NCBI RefSeq assembly: GCF_045062605.1
Contig: NZ_JBJGDW010000011.1
Span: 1 to 64,000 of the forward strand
Direction: 5' to 3'
From: Deinococcus sp045062605
GTDB taxonomy: Bacteria > Deinococcota > Deinococci > Deinococcales > Deinococcaceae
Length of the DNA: 64,000 nt
How positions within the stretch are numbered: position 1 is the stretch's first letter; each line of letters begins with the position of its first letter. Of the stretch, positions 18,855-29,483 are shown piece by piece. The translations under genes and the position numbers were made by a program. The notes under the pieces are model-generated. The model was given only the letters and a program-made list of their open reading frames with translations. It was not told the origin of the DNA and did not search any database.

Positions 18855-18900
18855 CGGGTGAACGTCGGAGCCGCCCCCACATCCCCGCCCGCTGGCCTGC

Positions 18901-18906
18901 TAGCAT
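18901..18906 (+). promoter_or_regulatory. -10 box of the TrmJ-like gene (leaderless)
   Basis: TAGCAT ends 7 nt before the GTG start at 18914. Confidence 0.45.
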
Positions 18907-18913
18907 TCCGCCC

Positions 18914-19669
<756 letters not shown>

Positions 19670-19682
19670 GCTGGCCGGAATC

Positions 19683-20069
19683 TCAATCCGACTTGGAAGT
19701 CAAAGACTCTAGCCACGCCACCGCCTCTGAAGCGTCCAGCAGGCGTGCGCCGCGCTCGGGGGGAAACCAGGCCAGCAATTTCGCCTGAGCTGCCGAGTCG
19801 GCTCCAGACTGCGAATCCGCCGCGAAGATGACCTTGTGATCGCCGTCCAACAGGGACAGCAAGCCCAGCACAGGCATCTCCAGCACGGTTCCAATCTTCA
19901 GGGCTGGCCCCAGCCACACCGCGTCGATCTCCGCGCCGTCGGCGGGATTCTGGGTGCCGGGCAGACAGCCGTAGTTGACCGGGGCCGCGTGAGGCTCGGT
20001 TCGCAGCGGTTCAAGCCCACCGCCGCGCCACACGAACCGCTCGCGCGTTCCCGCCGTCCACTCCACCAC
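19683..20069 (-). CDS. divergent, short inorganic pyrophosphatase-like protein
   Basis: Resembles family I inorganic pyrophosphatase: VNYGCLPGTQ (residues 31-40) corresponds to the NYGYIP region, ADGAEIDAVWLGP (43-55) to the DGDPVDVLV metal site, and GTVLEMPVLGLLSLLDGDHKVIFA to the second Asp/Lys cluster. Length is 128 against ~175. The central Asp of DGDPxD is Ala here (D44-G-A46-E-I-D49), while the outer Asps and Lys79 are kept. It may be a weak enzyme or a repurposed fold. GTG start; the lipoprotein gene lies 20 bases upstream. Confidence 0.65.
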   Translation of the reverse strand: MVEWTAGTRERFVWRGGGLEPLRTEPHAAPVNYGCLPGTQNPADGAEIDAVWLGPALKIGTVLEMPVLGLLSLLDGDHKVIFAADSQSGADSAAQAKLLAWFPPERGARLLDASEAVAWLESLTSKSD

Positions 20070-20089
20070 GCCCCGGTAAGAGCCAGGGG

Positions 20090-20479
20090 TCAGGGCAGGA
20101 CCTCGTACAACTCCACCTGCCGCATCACCGCGCCGCCGAAGGACAGCACCGCACGGTATGCGCCCTCGTCGGGGGCGGTCAGCTTGAAGGACGCCGTGCG
20201 CTGGCTGGCGTCCAGATACACGCTGTCGCTGCCGATGGCACGGCTGCTGTCGAACCAGTTCACACTCAGGTAACCCGGCTCGAAACGGCCATCCACGGTG
20301 GCGGTCACGATCAGTTGATCTCCGTCACGCTTGAGACTGGCCTCGGTGACGCGCACGGGCAGATTCGGGGCCACCACCGGGGGCAACAGCGGCACGAAGT
20401 TGTAGCGGCACCCCCCCAGGCCCAGGGTCAGCGGCAGGGCCAGGACGCACAGCAGGGTGGGACGCAGAAAAGCGGGCAT
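20090..20479 (-). CDS. putative lipoprotein, unknown function
   Basis: Signal peptide with a lipobox (LGLGGC, Cys24), then VVAPNLPVRVTEASLKRDGDQLIVTATVDGRFEPGYLSVNWF, a beta-rich domain of about 100 residues that looks like a single Ig-like sandwich. I do not recognise the family. It is co-directional with the pyrophosphatase-like gene 20 bases downstream. Confidence 0.7.
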   Translation of the reverse strand: MPAFLRPTLLCVLALPLTLGLGGCRYNFVPLLPPVVAPNLPVRVTEASLKRDGDQLIVTATVDGRFEPGYLSVNWFDSSRAIGSDSVYLDASQRTASFKLTAPDEGAYRAVLSFGGAVMRQVELYEVLP

Positions 20480-20485
20480 GGCGGC

Positions 20486-20491
20486 ATGCTA
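20486..20491 (-). promoter_or_regulatory. -10 box of the 20479 lipoprotein gene (leaderless)
   Basis: TAGCAT on the minus strand ends 6 nt before the ATG. Confidence 0.45.
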
Positions 20492-20666
20492 GAGCCTTCA
20501 GGTGTGAATGCCCGCAAAATGGTGGAAGGCGGGCAACCTCTCCCCTGCCCTGCAACCGAGCAGGGGGCCGGTCTATGGCTGACTGGACGCCTTCCTGCCG
20601 ACATCAATCCGGCCACATCAGGTGTTCAGACGGATTGGAAACGGCAAACCCCGAACCAGAGGGGCG

Positions 20667-21062
20667 CTACCAGCTTTTCGGATCGCTTTCCAGTTCCTCC
20701 GCGAGCAGCCACAACTGACGGCCATGTCCGGCGGCGTCGCGCTGGGCATCGAGCATCACGCGTTCCAGCTCGCCGCTCAGGCGGGAGTGGCGGCGGCGGA
20801 AATGCTCGAAGTCGCACAGCAGCAGGCCCAGGCGGGGGGGCCGCACTTCAGCGTCGGTCAGCACGTCGTACAGGGCGTCCCAGTTGCGCCCGAAACTGTC
20901 GGTCAGGGCCAGACCGCGCAGCACTGCCAGCATCAGGGATTCCTTATCATGCACATCCGAAAAACTGATCTCCCGCAGGGACACCTGATAACCAGCGGCC
21001 AGAATGCGCGGATCGTGTGGGGCCTTCTGAATCCCTTCCGGGGCCTGATCGAACACTTGCAT
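20667..21062 (-). CDS. barstar-family ribonuclease inhibitor
   Basis: Cytoplasmic inhibitor of barnase-type RNases. The barstar core is present: YQVSLREISFSDVHDKESLMLAVLRGLAL then FGRNWDALYDVLTD (residues 57-70) with the Trp-Asp-Ala-Leu signature, then LGLLLCDFEHF. Length 131 is longer than classic barstar (~90) because of N- and C-terminal extensions. The ATG shares one base with the stop of the upstream RNase gene (TGATG), so the two are translationally coupled and must be partners. Confidence 0.88.
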   Translation of the reverse strand: MQVFDQAPEGIQKAPHDPRILAAGYQVSLREISFSDVHDKESLMLAVLRGLALTDSFGRNWDALYDVLTDAEVRPPRLGLLLCDFEHFRRRHSRLSGELERVMLDAQRDAAGHGRQLWLLAEELESDPKSW

Positions 21063-21547
21063 CACGGGCGAATCCTCCTGAAGCTGGCGTAGTGATCGGC
21101 GGTGTAATAGCACTCGGCGGTGCTGGTGACGGGCTGGCCGCCGCACACAATGCGCCGCGCCCCCCGGTCCCCCTCGCCGGGGGTGGGCACGGTGTATTCG
21201 CGGTAATAGCCACTGTTCTGCCGGGGCAGGATGCGCTCGCGGTTGCCGAAGGTCACGCCGTCCTTGCTGTAGCGGAACTTGCCGCCCTGGGAGATGGTCT
21301 GCAAAAGCTGTGTGCCCTCGCGCGGCAGTTCACTGGCACTGACCCAGTTCAGGCCGCTCCGGGGGTCACGGCTGGTGGTCTGATTCTGCTGGGGCCGTGG
21401 GGTCTGGGGCGGCTGAGCCTGAGTCTGCTGAACCTGAGTCTGGGCCGGAGGTTGACTCTGCGCCGTGTCCTGACCCCTGGCAGGCAGATCGCACGCGGCG
21501 AGGAACACAGCCAGCAGGGGGGTCAGGAAAAGTGCGCGGAAGTTCAC
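21062..21547 (-). CDS. guanyl-specific ribonuclease (RNase Sa/barnase family), predicted lipoprotein
   Basis: Secreted microbial RNase. GTG 21547 gives MNFRALFLTPLLAVFLAACD, a signal peptide with lipobox Cys19. A Pro/Gln/Thr-rich linker of ~45 residues follows, then the RNase domain. YYREYTVPTPGEGDRGARRIV and YYTADHYASF match RNase Sa, giving catalytic E117, R128/R132 and H152. A GTG nine bases upstream was rejected because TAGAGT ends exactly 7 nt before 21547. Surface anchoring and the substrate RNA are predictions. Confidence 0.88.
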   Translation of the reverse strand: MNFRALFLTPLLAVFLAACDLPARGQDTAQSQPPAQTQVQQTQAQPPQTPRPQQNQTTSRDPRSGLNWVSASELPREGTQLLQTISQGGKFRYSKDGVTFGNRERILPRQNSGYYREYTVPTPGEGDRGARRIVCGGQPVTSTAECYYTADHYASFRRIRP

Positions 21548-21554
21548 GTCCCTC

Positions 21555-21560
21555 ACTCTA
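21555..21560 (-). promoter_or_regulatory. -10 box of the RNase-barstar operon
   Basis: TAGAGT on the minus strand, 7 nt before GTG 21547. It decides the start of the RNase gene. Confidence 0.5.
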
Positions 21561-22544
21561 GAGCGCCCGTGCGTCCAGCCAGATGAGGAGCTTGGGCATC
21601 ACCCCCCGCAAACCCTTGTAACTCTGCTGTTCGGACGTCATGGTCCGTAGCGCCGCCGCCAGAGCACAGGCCTGGGCTGGGGTCTGCACGGCTAGGTGCA
21701 GCGGGTAAAGGTAGGGCCGGATGGTGAACAGCGCCCCGTGCGCGGCAGAAAAGCCAGTCAGCGTCTGCCGCTCCACGCGCACAAATGCCGTGTCAGGGTC
21801 AAAAGGAGCCGTCTTCCCCGTCGCCAACGCGCTGGGATGATGGTCCAGCCGATCATCCGGCGCGACGCCCCAGGCGAAGCGCACGAAGGGGCCGCGCCCG
21901 ATCACCGCGTCCACCAGTCGGGGCGCGGTGGCGTTCATGAGGCCACTGCCCGCCACCGGGGAATGCACCGCCACGAAATCCCGCCCCAGCTTGTCACGCG
22001 GGTCCCAGCGCTCCGGCGACAGCACATGCGTGGCCGCCAGCCAGTCGCGCCCAGTCTGCCCGTCACGCGCGATGATGGCGAGGTCTTCCTGTGCATTCAG
22101 ACCCAGGAAATCCAGTGCGCCCGTCGGTTCGAGGTCACCGCGCAACCCGGCCAGCGGCGCGTCGAAACGGCGCAGGTCCGCCACATCGCCCCAGCGCAAA
22201 TCCAGCCGCGCCTCCCAGCCCAGCAGGGAATTGCGAAACGTCTGGCCATTCCAGGCCATCGCCCCGCCACTCTCGGCAGCCAGGGTGCGAGCCGTGAATT
22301 CGAGGGCTGCCCCGCGCAAGTCAGGAGACAGGTTCGCCTCGCCCGCGTATTCGTGCAAGGCCCGACGGTGGGCCGCCCACTTGCTGACCACGAAGCGTTC
22401 ATAGTCGTCGTCCAGTGCGAAGGTATGTGTTTCCGCCGCGCCGTCCTCGCGCCAAGGGATTGGCTGCGCTCCCATACGAAACAGCCCCGCCGAAACCGTG
22501 TAGACGCCGTTCAGAAAGGGGCGATAAATAGTGGGCGCGGGCAT
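21558..22544 (-). CDS. haem-dependent oxidative N-demethylase-like protein (DUF3445)
   Basis: Member of the family typified by the haem subunit of dimethylamine monooxygenase. Motifs include an N-terminal YRPFLNGVYTVSAGLFRM, WNGQTFRNSLLGWEARLDLRWG, LGLNAQEDLAIIARD and RWDPRDKLGRDFVAVHSPV. VRVERQTLTGFSAAHGALFTIRPYLYPL lies near the end, as in DUF3445. Length 328 is typical. It is divergent from hemB with 78 bases between, which suits a haem protein. The amine substrate and the redox partners are not in the window. Confidence 0.8.
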   Translation of the reverse strand: MPAPTIYRPFLNGVYTVSAGLFRMGAQPIPWREDGAAETHTFALDDDYERFVVSKWAAHRRALHEYAGEANLSPDLRGAALEFTARTLAAESGGAMAWNGQTFRNSLLGWEARLDLRWGDVADLRRFDAPLAGLRGDLEPTGALDFLGLNAQEDLAIIARDGQTGRDWLAATHVLSPERWDPRDKLGRDFVAVHSPVAGSGLMNATAPRLVDAVIGRGPFVRFAWGVAPDDRLDHHPSALATGKTAPFDPDTAFVRVERQTLTGFSAAHGALFTIRPYLYPLHLAVQTPAQACALAAALRTMTSEQQSYKGLRGVMPKLLIWLDARAL

Positions 22545-22610
22545 GGGGAAATTGTGGCAGATGGGGGGCCGCCCCCCTCTCACCTTCCAATTCTGGAAAC
22601 GCGTCCGCGT

Positions 22611-22616
22611 TAGCCT
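22611..22616 (+). promoter_or_regulatory. -10 box of hemB (leaderless)
   Basis: TAGCCT ends 6 nt before the hemB ATG. Confidence 0.5.
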
Positions 22617-22622
22617 GAAGCC

Positions 22623-23720
22623 ATGCCTGAACGTCCCCGGCGACTGCGCCGCACCCCCGCCCTGCGCGCCCTGACCCGCGAAGTCCACCTCAGCCCGGCG
22701 CACTTTATCTACCCGCTTTTCATCCATGAACTGCCGGATGAGTCTCCCATCGCCTCCATGCCGGGGGTGAGCCGCCACAGCATCGACGGCGCGGTGGCCC
22801 AGGCGCGTGAAGCCCTGCGGCTGGGCGTTCCAAGCGTGATCCTGTTCGGCATTCCTGACCACAAGGACGCTCACGGCAGCGGGGCCTACGCCGAGGACGG
22901 CATCATCCAGCGGGCCACGCGCGCCATCAAGGCAGCGGTGCCGGAAATAACAGTCATGGCCGACACCTGCCTGTGCGAGTACACCGATCACGGCCACTGC
23001 GGCCCGCTGTGCGAGGTGCCCGGCCAGAGCGGGGCTGAGGCGTGGACCGTGGACAATGACCGCAGCCTGGAACTGCTGGCCCTGACCGCCGTCTCGCAGG
23101 CCCGCGCCGGGGCCGATGTGGTGGCCCCCAGCGCCATGATGGACGGGCAGGTGGGGGCCATCCGCGCCGCGCTGGACGCGGCAGGCTTCAGCGACATTCC
23201 GATCATGAGCTACGCCGTCAAGTACGCCAGCGCGTATTACGGCCCCTTCCGCGACGCGGCGGGCAGCACGCCCAGCGTGGGCAACCGCGCCACCTACCAG
23301 ATGGACCCGGCGGGCGGCCACCGTGAGGCGCTGCGTGAGGCCAGACTGGACGCCGAACAGGGCGCGGATACGCTGATGGTCAAACCTGCGCTGGCCTACC
23401 TGGACGTGGTGCGGCTGCTGCGGGACCACTTTGACCTTCCGCTGGTGGTCTACAACGTCAGCGGGGAATATTCGCTGGTCAAGGCCGCCGCGCAACTGGG
23501 TTTCATGGACGAGCGCCGCACCGTGCTGGAAAACCTGACCGCCATGCGCCGCGCCGGGGCCGACTCAATCATCACCTATCACGCGCTGGACGCCGCCCGC
23601 TGGCTGACCCAGGACGTGTTGCAGGAGGACGCGATGCGCCCGGTATCGGCCCCGGACATGGAGCCGGAAACGCAGACAGTGACGCCCACGCAAGACACCG
23701 TACCGGAGAATGGCGCGTGA
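22623..23720 (+). CDS. hemB: delta-aminolevulinic acid dehydratase (porphobilinogen synthase)
   Basis: Condenses two 5-aminolevulinates to porphobilinogen in tetrapyrrole synthesis. The zinc-type active site reads DTCLCEYTDHGHCG, with the three Cys. The Schiff-base lysines are in YAVKYASAYYGPFRDAAGS and LMVKPALAYLD. The C-terminus runs ~25 residues past the usual end in a Thr/Pro/Glu-rich tail. Length 365. The next gene overlaps its stop (GTGA). Confidence 0.96.
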   Translation: MPERPRRLRRTPALRALTREVHLSPAHFIYPLFIHELPDESPIASMPGVSRHSIDGAVAQAREALRLGVPSVILFGIPDHKDAHGSGAYAEDGIIQRATRAIKAAVPEITVMADTCLCEYTDHGHCGPLCEVPGQSGAEAWTVDNDRSLELLALTAVSQARAGADVVAPSAMMDGQVGAIRAALDAAGFSDIPIMSYAVKYASAYYGPFRDAAGSTPSVGNRATYQMDPAGGHREALREARLDAEQGADTLMVKPALAYLDVVRLLRDHFDLPLVVYNVSGEYSLVKAAAQLGFMDERRTVLENLTAMRRAGADSIITYHALDAARWLTQDVLQEDAMRPVSAPDMEPETQTVTPTQDTVPENGA

Positions 23721-24295
23721 TCTCTTCCTCCAGCCCGATGCCTGAAAACCCTATTCGCGTGGACTGGGTTCCCACCGGCCAGTGGCCCGGACGGCTGGGC
23801 CTGACCTTTGCACCCGGCAAGAAGGGCCGCAGCGTGATCCAGCGGGGCGTCACGCATGACCGCGACGTGCATACCGACATGCAGACCCTGGCGGCGGACG
23901 GCGTGAACGTCCTGGCCCCGCTGATCGAGGACTTCGAGTTCGACATGCTGGGCATGGACGGCTACCACGCCGCCGCCGATCTGAACAATCTGGAGGTCAA
24001 GGCCTACGCCATCCCCGATCAGCACGCCCCTGGCAAGCGCGCGGATTTTGCCGCCTTCATCGACGAACTGATGACCGATCTGCTGGACGGGCGCGGCGTG
24101 GTGGTCCATTGCCGGGGCGGTCTGGGCCGCGCGGGACTGACTGCCGCCTGCCTGCTGGTGCAGGGCGGCATGACGGCGGACCGGGCCATCGAACTGGTCA
24201 GAGAAACCCGTGACCGCAAGGCCATCGAAACAAGCGAGCAGGTGCAATTCGTTCACGACTTCGCAGACGCCCTGCCCGTCCAGCACCGCTCCTGA
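23717..24295 (+). CDS. dual-specificity/tyrosine phosphatase-like protein
   Basis: Cysteine phosphatase fold. The P-loop VVVHCRGGLGRAGLTAACLL contains HCxxGxxR, and the preceding DQHAPGKRADFAAFIDEL loop has an acidic residue in the general-acid position. It resembles the CDKN3-like bacterial phosphatases of ~180 residues. GTG start at 23717 overlaps hemB; an internal ATG 21 bases later is also possible. No kinase partner is nearby. Confidence 0.78.
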   Translation: MISSSSPMPENPIRVDWVPTGQWPGRLGLTFAPGKKGRSVIQRGVTHDRDVHTDMQTLAADGVNVLAPLIEDFEFDMLGMDGYHAAADLNNLEVKAYAIPDQHAPGKRADFAAFIDELMTDLLDGRGVVVHCRGGLGRAGLTAACLLVQGGMTADRAIELVRETRDRKAIETSEQVQFVHDFADALPVQHRS

Positions 24296-24358
24296 AGCTC
24301 CCACCAGAAAGTGAGCGCCCCCGACATTCAGGCTCATGGCCCCGTCAGGCCCGGCGTT

Positions 24359-24364
24359 TACACT
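24359..24364 (+). promoter_or_regulatory. -10 box of the 24374 lipoprotein gene
   Basis: TACACT, 9 nt before the ATG; leaderless or with a very short leader. Confidence 0.4.
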
Positions 24365-24373
24365 GAGAACACC

Positions 24374-24883
24374 ATGAAACTCTCCCCCTTTCTGCTGAGC
24401 GCCGCCTTCGCGGGCGTGCTGGCCTCCTGCGCCCCCACCGTCACCGGCCCGCAGGTGGGCCGCATCGTCAACAGCGTCACCGGGCAGGAGGGAACCGTCA
24501 GCTTTGTGCGCGGCACGCTGCAACCGCGTCTGGGCGATCCTTTCGCCGCCGACAACGCCACCATCCGTATCGGGGGCCAGACTTACAGCGGGCGCACCGC
24601 CATCGTGAATGGCGGGCCGGTCAGCCCCCTGCCCGCTGGGCTGGGTGTCAGCCTGTCGCTAGGCGGCACGGCAGCCATCGGCAGCAATGCTGCTGTGGGC
24701 ATCGGCACCCGCGTGGACGCCCCCCGTCCGCGCGCCGCCGTGACCCGCAGCGGCAACCTGATCGCCCGTACTGCCAGTGCCCCCGTCCTGACCCTGACCT
24801 GCACCATCACCGTGGACGAGTCCGAACACGGCATCGGCGAATGCAGCGGCAACGACGGCGTAAAATACGCCCTGCAATTCTGA
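24374..24883 (+). CDS. putative lipoprotein, unknown function
   Basis: MKLSPFLLSAAFAGVLASC gives a signal peptide with lipobox Cys19. The mature part (about 150 residues) is rich in Gly, Thr and Val, with two halves of beta character (GTVSFVRGTLQPRLGDPF and VLTLTCTITVDESEHG). Two Cys near the C-terminus (CTIT and GECSG) could form a disulphide. I do not recognise the family. Confidence 0.7.
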   Translation: MKLSPFLLSAAFAGVLASCAPTVTGPQVGRIVNSVTGQEGTVSFVRGTLQPRLGDPFAADNATIRIGGQTYSGRTAIVNGGPVSPLPAGLGVSLSLGGTAAIGSNAAVGIGTRVDAPRPRAAVTRSGNLIARTASAPVLTLTCTITVDESEHGIGECSGNDGVKYALQF

Positions 24884-24893
24884 GCCGCAAACT

Positions 24894-25250
24894 TTGAATC
24901 AGGATCGTCCCGTGATCGTCTGCCTGTGCGGCAGCGTGCGCTTTCTGGACGGATTCGATGCGGCCTCTGTGGCAGAAACGCTGGCGGGCCGCATCGTGCT
25001 GAGCGTGGGCAGCCACCTTCGCCCCGACTCCGAAATTTTTGTGGGGAGGACGGTGGGAGAGGAGCAAGCCGCGCTGGAAAGCCTCGCCGAACTCCACCGC
25101 CGCAAGATTGATCTGGCCGAAGAGATTCTGGTGATTAATGTCGGCGGCCATGTGGGCGACAGCACGCGCTCAGAGATCGACTATGCCCGCGCTCAGGGCA
25201 AGCGGGTGCGCTGGCTCGAACCGCAAGAAGAAGGGCGCGGAAAGCCGTAG
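24894..25250 (+). CDS. nucleoside 2-deoxyribosyltransferase-like protein
   Basis: Short Rossmann-like protein: VIVCLCGSVRF at the start, then the diagnostic LHRRKIDLAEEILVINVGGHVGDSTRSEIDYARAQGKRVRWLE. The pattern recalls phage and bacterial proteins related to nucleoside 2-deoxyribosyltransferases, in which the conserved Glu and Asp bind the sugar. Enzymatic role is unproven. TTG start at 24894 is assumed; GTG 24912 is an alternative. It converges with sdhB over a shared hairpin. Confidence 0.65.
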   Translation: MNQDRPVIVCLCGSVRFLDGFDAASVAETLAGRIVLSVGSHLRPDSEIFVGRTVGEEQAALESLAELHRRKIDLAEEILVINVGGHVGDSTRSEIDYARAQGKRVRWLEPQEEGRGKP

Positions 25251-25276
25251 CCTCCGCGCCCTGCTCTGAAATTTTT
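25232..25276. terminator. terminator between convergent genes
   Basis: AGGGCGCGGA at 25232-25241 is the perfect complement of TCCGCGCCCT at 25253-25262; ATTTTT ends at 25276. It overlaps the stop of the upstream gene and faces sdhB, so it may serve both. Confidence 0.75.
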
Positions 25277-25278
25277 GC

Positions 25279-26049
<771 letters not shown>

Positions 26050-26108
26050 TGCATTTCCTTTAAGAGGATAGGGGGGAAAGACTGGCTACCCATCCCCTCA
26101 ATCGTGGG

Positions 26109-27860
<1,752 letters not shown>

Positions 27861-27913
27861 GGTTGCTTACGTCCTTTGGCCTGCCCAGGAAACTTCAGGC
27901 GGCCTGATCGAAA

Positions 27914-28291
<378 letters not shown>

Positions 28292-28292
28292 C

Positions 28293-28649
28293 TCAGTAGC
28301 CTCCGATCAGGCGCGGCAGCAGGGTCCAGGCGGCATACAACCCGCTGATCAGGGTAATGACCATCACGCCGTACCACATCTGGCGTTGATAGGCCACGCC
28401 CGCCCCGGTAAAATCCATCACGATGATTCGCAGACCGTTGAAGGCGTGGTACACCACACCCGCCGTGATGAACACCAGCCCGACGCGGAATCCCGGCCAG
28501 TCGTAGGTCTCGTGAATCGCCATGTAAAACCGCTCACCAAACATGAACGAGCCGATACTGAAGACGTGAATCAACAGATACGCCAGAATCGCGATTCCTG
28601 ACAGGCGGTGAAGCAAAAACGCCCATTGCCCCTCTCTTCCCTTGTACAT
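28293..28649 (-). CDS. sdhC: succinate dehydrogenase cytochrome b556 subunit SdhC
   Basis: First gene of the operon. The 118 residues contain three membrane helices, with FLLHRLSGIAILAYLLIHVFSIGS and GVVYHAFNGLRIIVMDFTG; the His residues are candidates for haem b ligation. GGGGAGGA forms a good ribosome site upstream of the ATG, so unlike many neighbours this mRNA has a leader. The promoter must lie in 28650-28800, where I see no clear consensus. Confidence 0.9.
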   Translation of the reverse strand: MYKGREGQWAFLLHRLSGIAILAYLLIHVFSIGSFMFGERFYMAIHETYDWPGFRVGLVFITAGVVYHAFNGLRIIVMDFTGAGVAYQRQMWYGVMVITLISGLYAAWTLLPRLIGGY

Positions 28650-28914
28650 TCGTTCCTCCCCAGGTTGCCCGTGGGCCTTTTTAACTTGAACCCACAGCCC
28701 GGACTTCTTCTCAGCCCGTAGTTTAAGGCGGACATTTTGCCGTGTGGGTAACCAAACTGACCGTTTACTTCGGATGATTTTCAGCTCCCGCAGGATAACA
28801 CCCGGCCCCGCAATTCACGTCCCGGCCCGGCCCTGTCGCGGCGGGCGTTCCTGTCACCGCGCGGGGAGCAACCCTCTAGCAAAGGCCGGTTTCCCCGTGG
28901 CGGCACACACGCGC

Positions 28915-28920
28915 TACTCT
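28915..28920 (+). promoter_or_regulatory. -10 box of the 28928 gene (leaderless)
   Basis: TACTCT ends 7 nt before ATG 28928. Confidence 0.45.
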
Positions 28921-28927
28921 GGACCCC

Positions 28928-29254
28928 ATGAGCGATGCCAATCCCTTCAAGACCCCCGAACAGGAGGCCGAATTCACGCGCAAGCTGGTGCTGGGCCTGC
29001 TGAGTACCCTGGAAACCAAGGGCCTGCTGAGTTCGCCGGAACTGGACTCGATCCTGCGTGCCGCCCGGCTGGCCGCCTACCCGGTGGCCCCGGCCCGCAA
29101 CGCCGGTCCGGCTGGACCCGGCACCCACTGGGTCAAGCCCGGCCAACCGCCAAAGGAAATGGACCGCACCACCCCCATCGGTATTCCTGACGTGCGGGCA
29201 GGCGGAAAGGACGGGAAAGAGAATCCGCTGATGATCGATATGGAACTGGACTGA
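28928..29254 (+). CDS. hypothetical protein, 108 residues
   Basis: Helical N-terminal half (FKTPEQEAEFTRKLVLGLLSTLETKGLLSSPELDSILRAARLAAY) followed by a Pro/Gly-rich, probably disordered tail ending MIDMELD. No signal or membrane segment. I do not recognise it. Codon use is like the neighbours and a -10 box precedes it, so it is likely real. A hairpin follows 20 bases after the stop. Confidence 0.65.
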   Translation: MSDANPFKTPEQEAEFTRKLVLGLLSTLETKGLLSSPELDSILRAARLAAYPVAPARNAGPAGPGTHWVKPGQPPKEMDRTTPIGIPDVRAGGKDGKENPLMIDMELD

Positions 29255-29273
29255 CGCTAAACATAAGCTGGCA

Positions 29274-29305
29274 TGGGGCCACCGCAACCAATTGCGGTGG
29301 CCCCA
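29274..29305. terminator. 14-bp perfect hairpin
   Basis: TGGGGCCACCGCAA at 29274-29287 and its exact complement at 29292-29305 surround loop CCAA. It follows the 28928 gene and faces the end of the large lipoprotein gene. A weak T-rich stretch follows on the plus strand only. Bases 29306-29483 hold nothing I can call. Confidence 0.7.
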
Positions 29306-29483
29306 CGAGTTTGATGGCATATCGAGTTTGGCGAGATCGAGTGCGGATCCCCGAATGGCGTCACTGGGATAAACGACTTCAGGTGACGTAACTCACTGCT
29401 GTGCAGCTTTGCAAGTCCGTCCTGCTCGGCAAAAGTCACTTGCTTCGATCAGTCATGGAGATGATCTTTCTATGGTATCTGCT

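Noticed and set aside
21558..23495. A 645-codon minus-strand frame spanning the DUF3445 gene and most of hemB
   Set aside because: Only the first ~330 codons (from ATG 22544) look like a protein; the rest is the antisense shadow of hemB.
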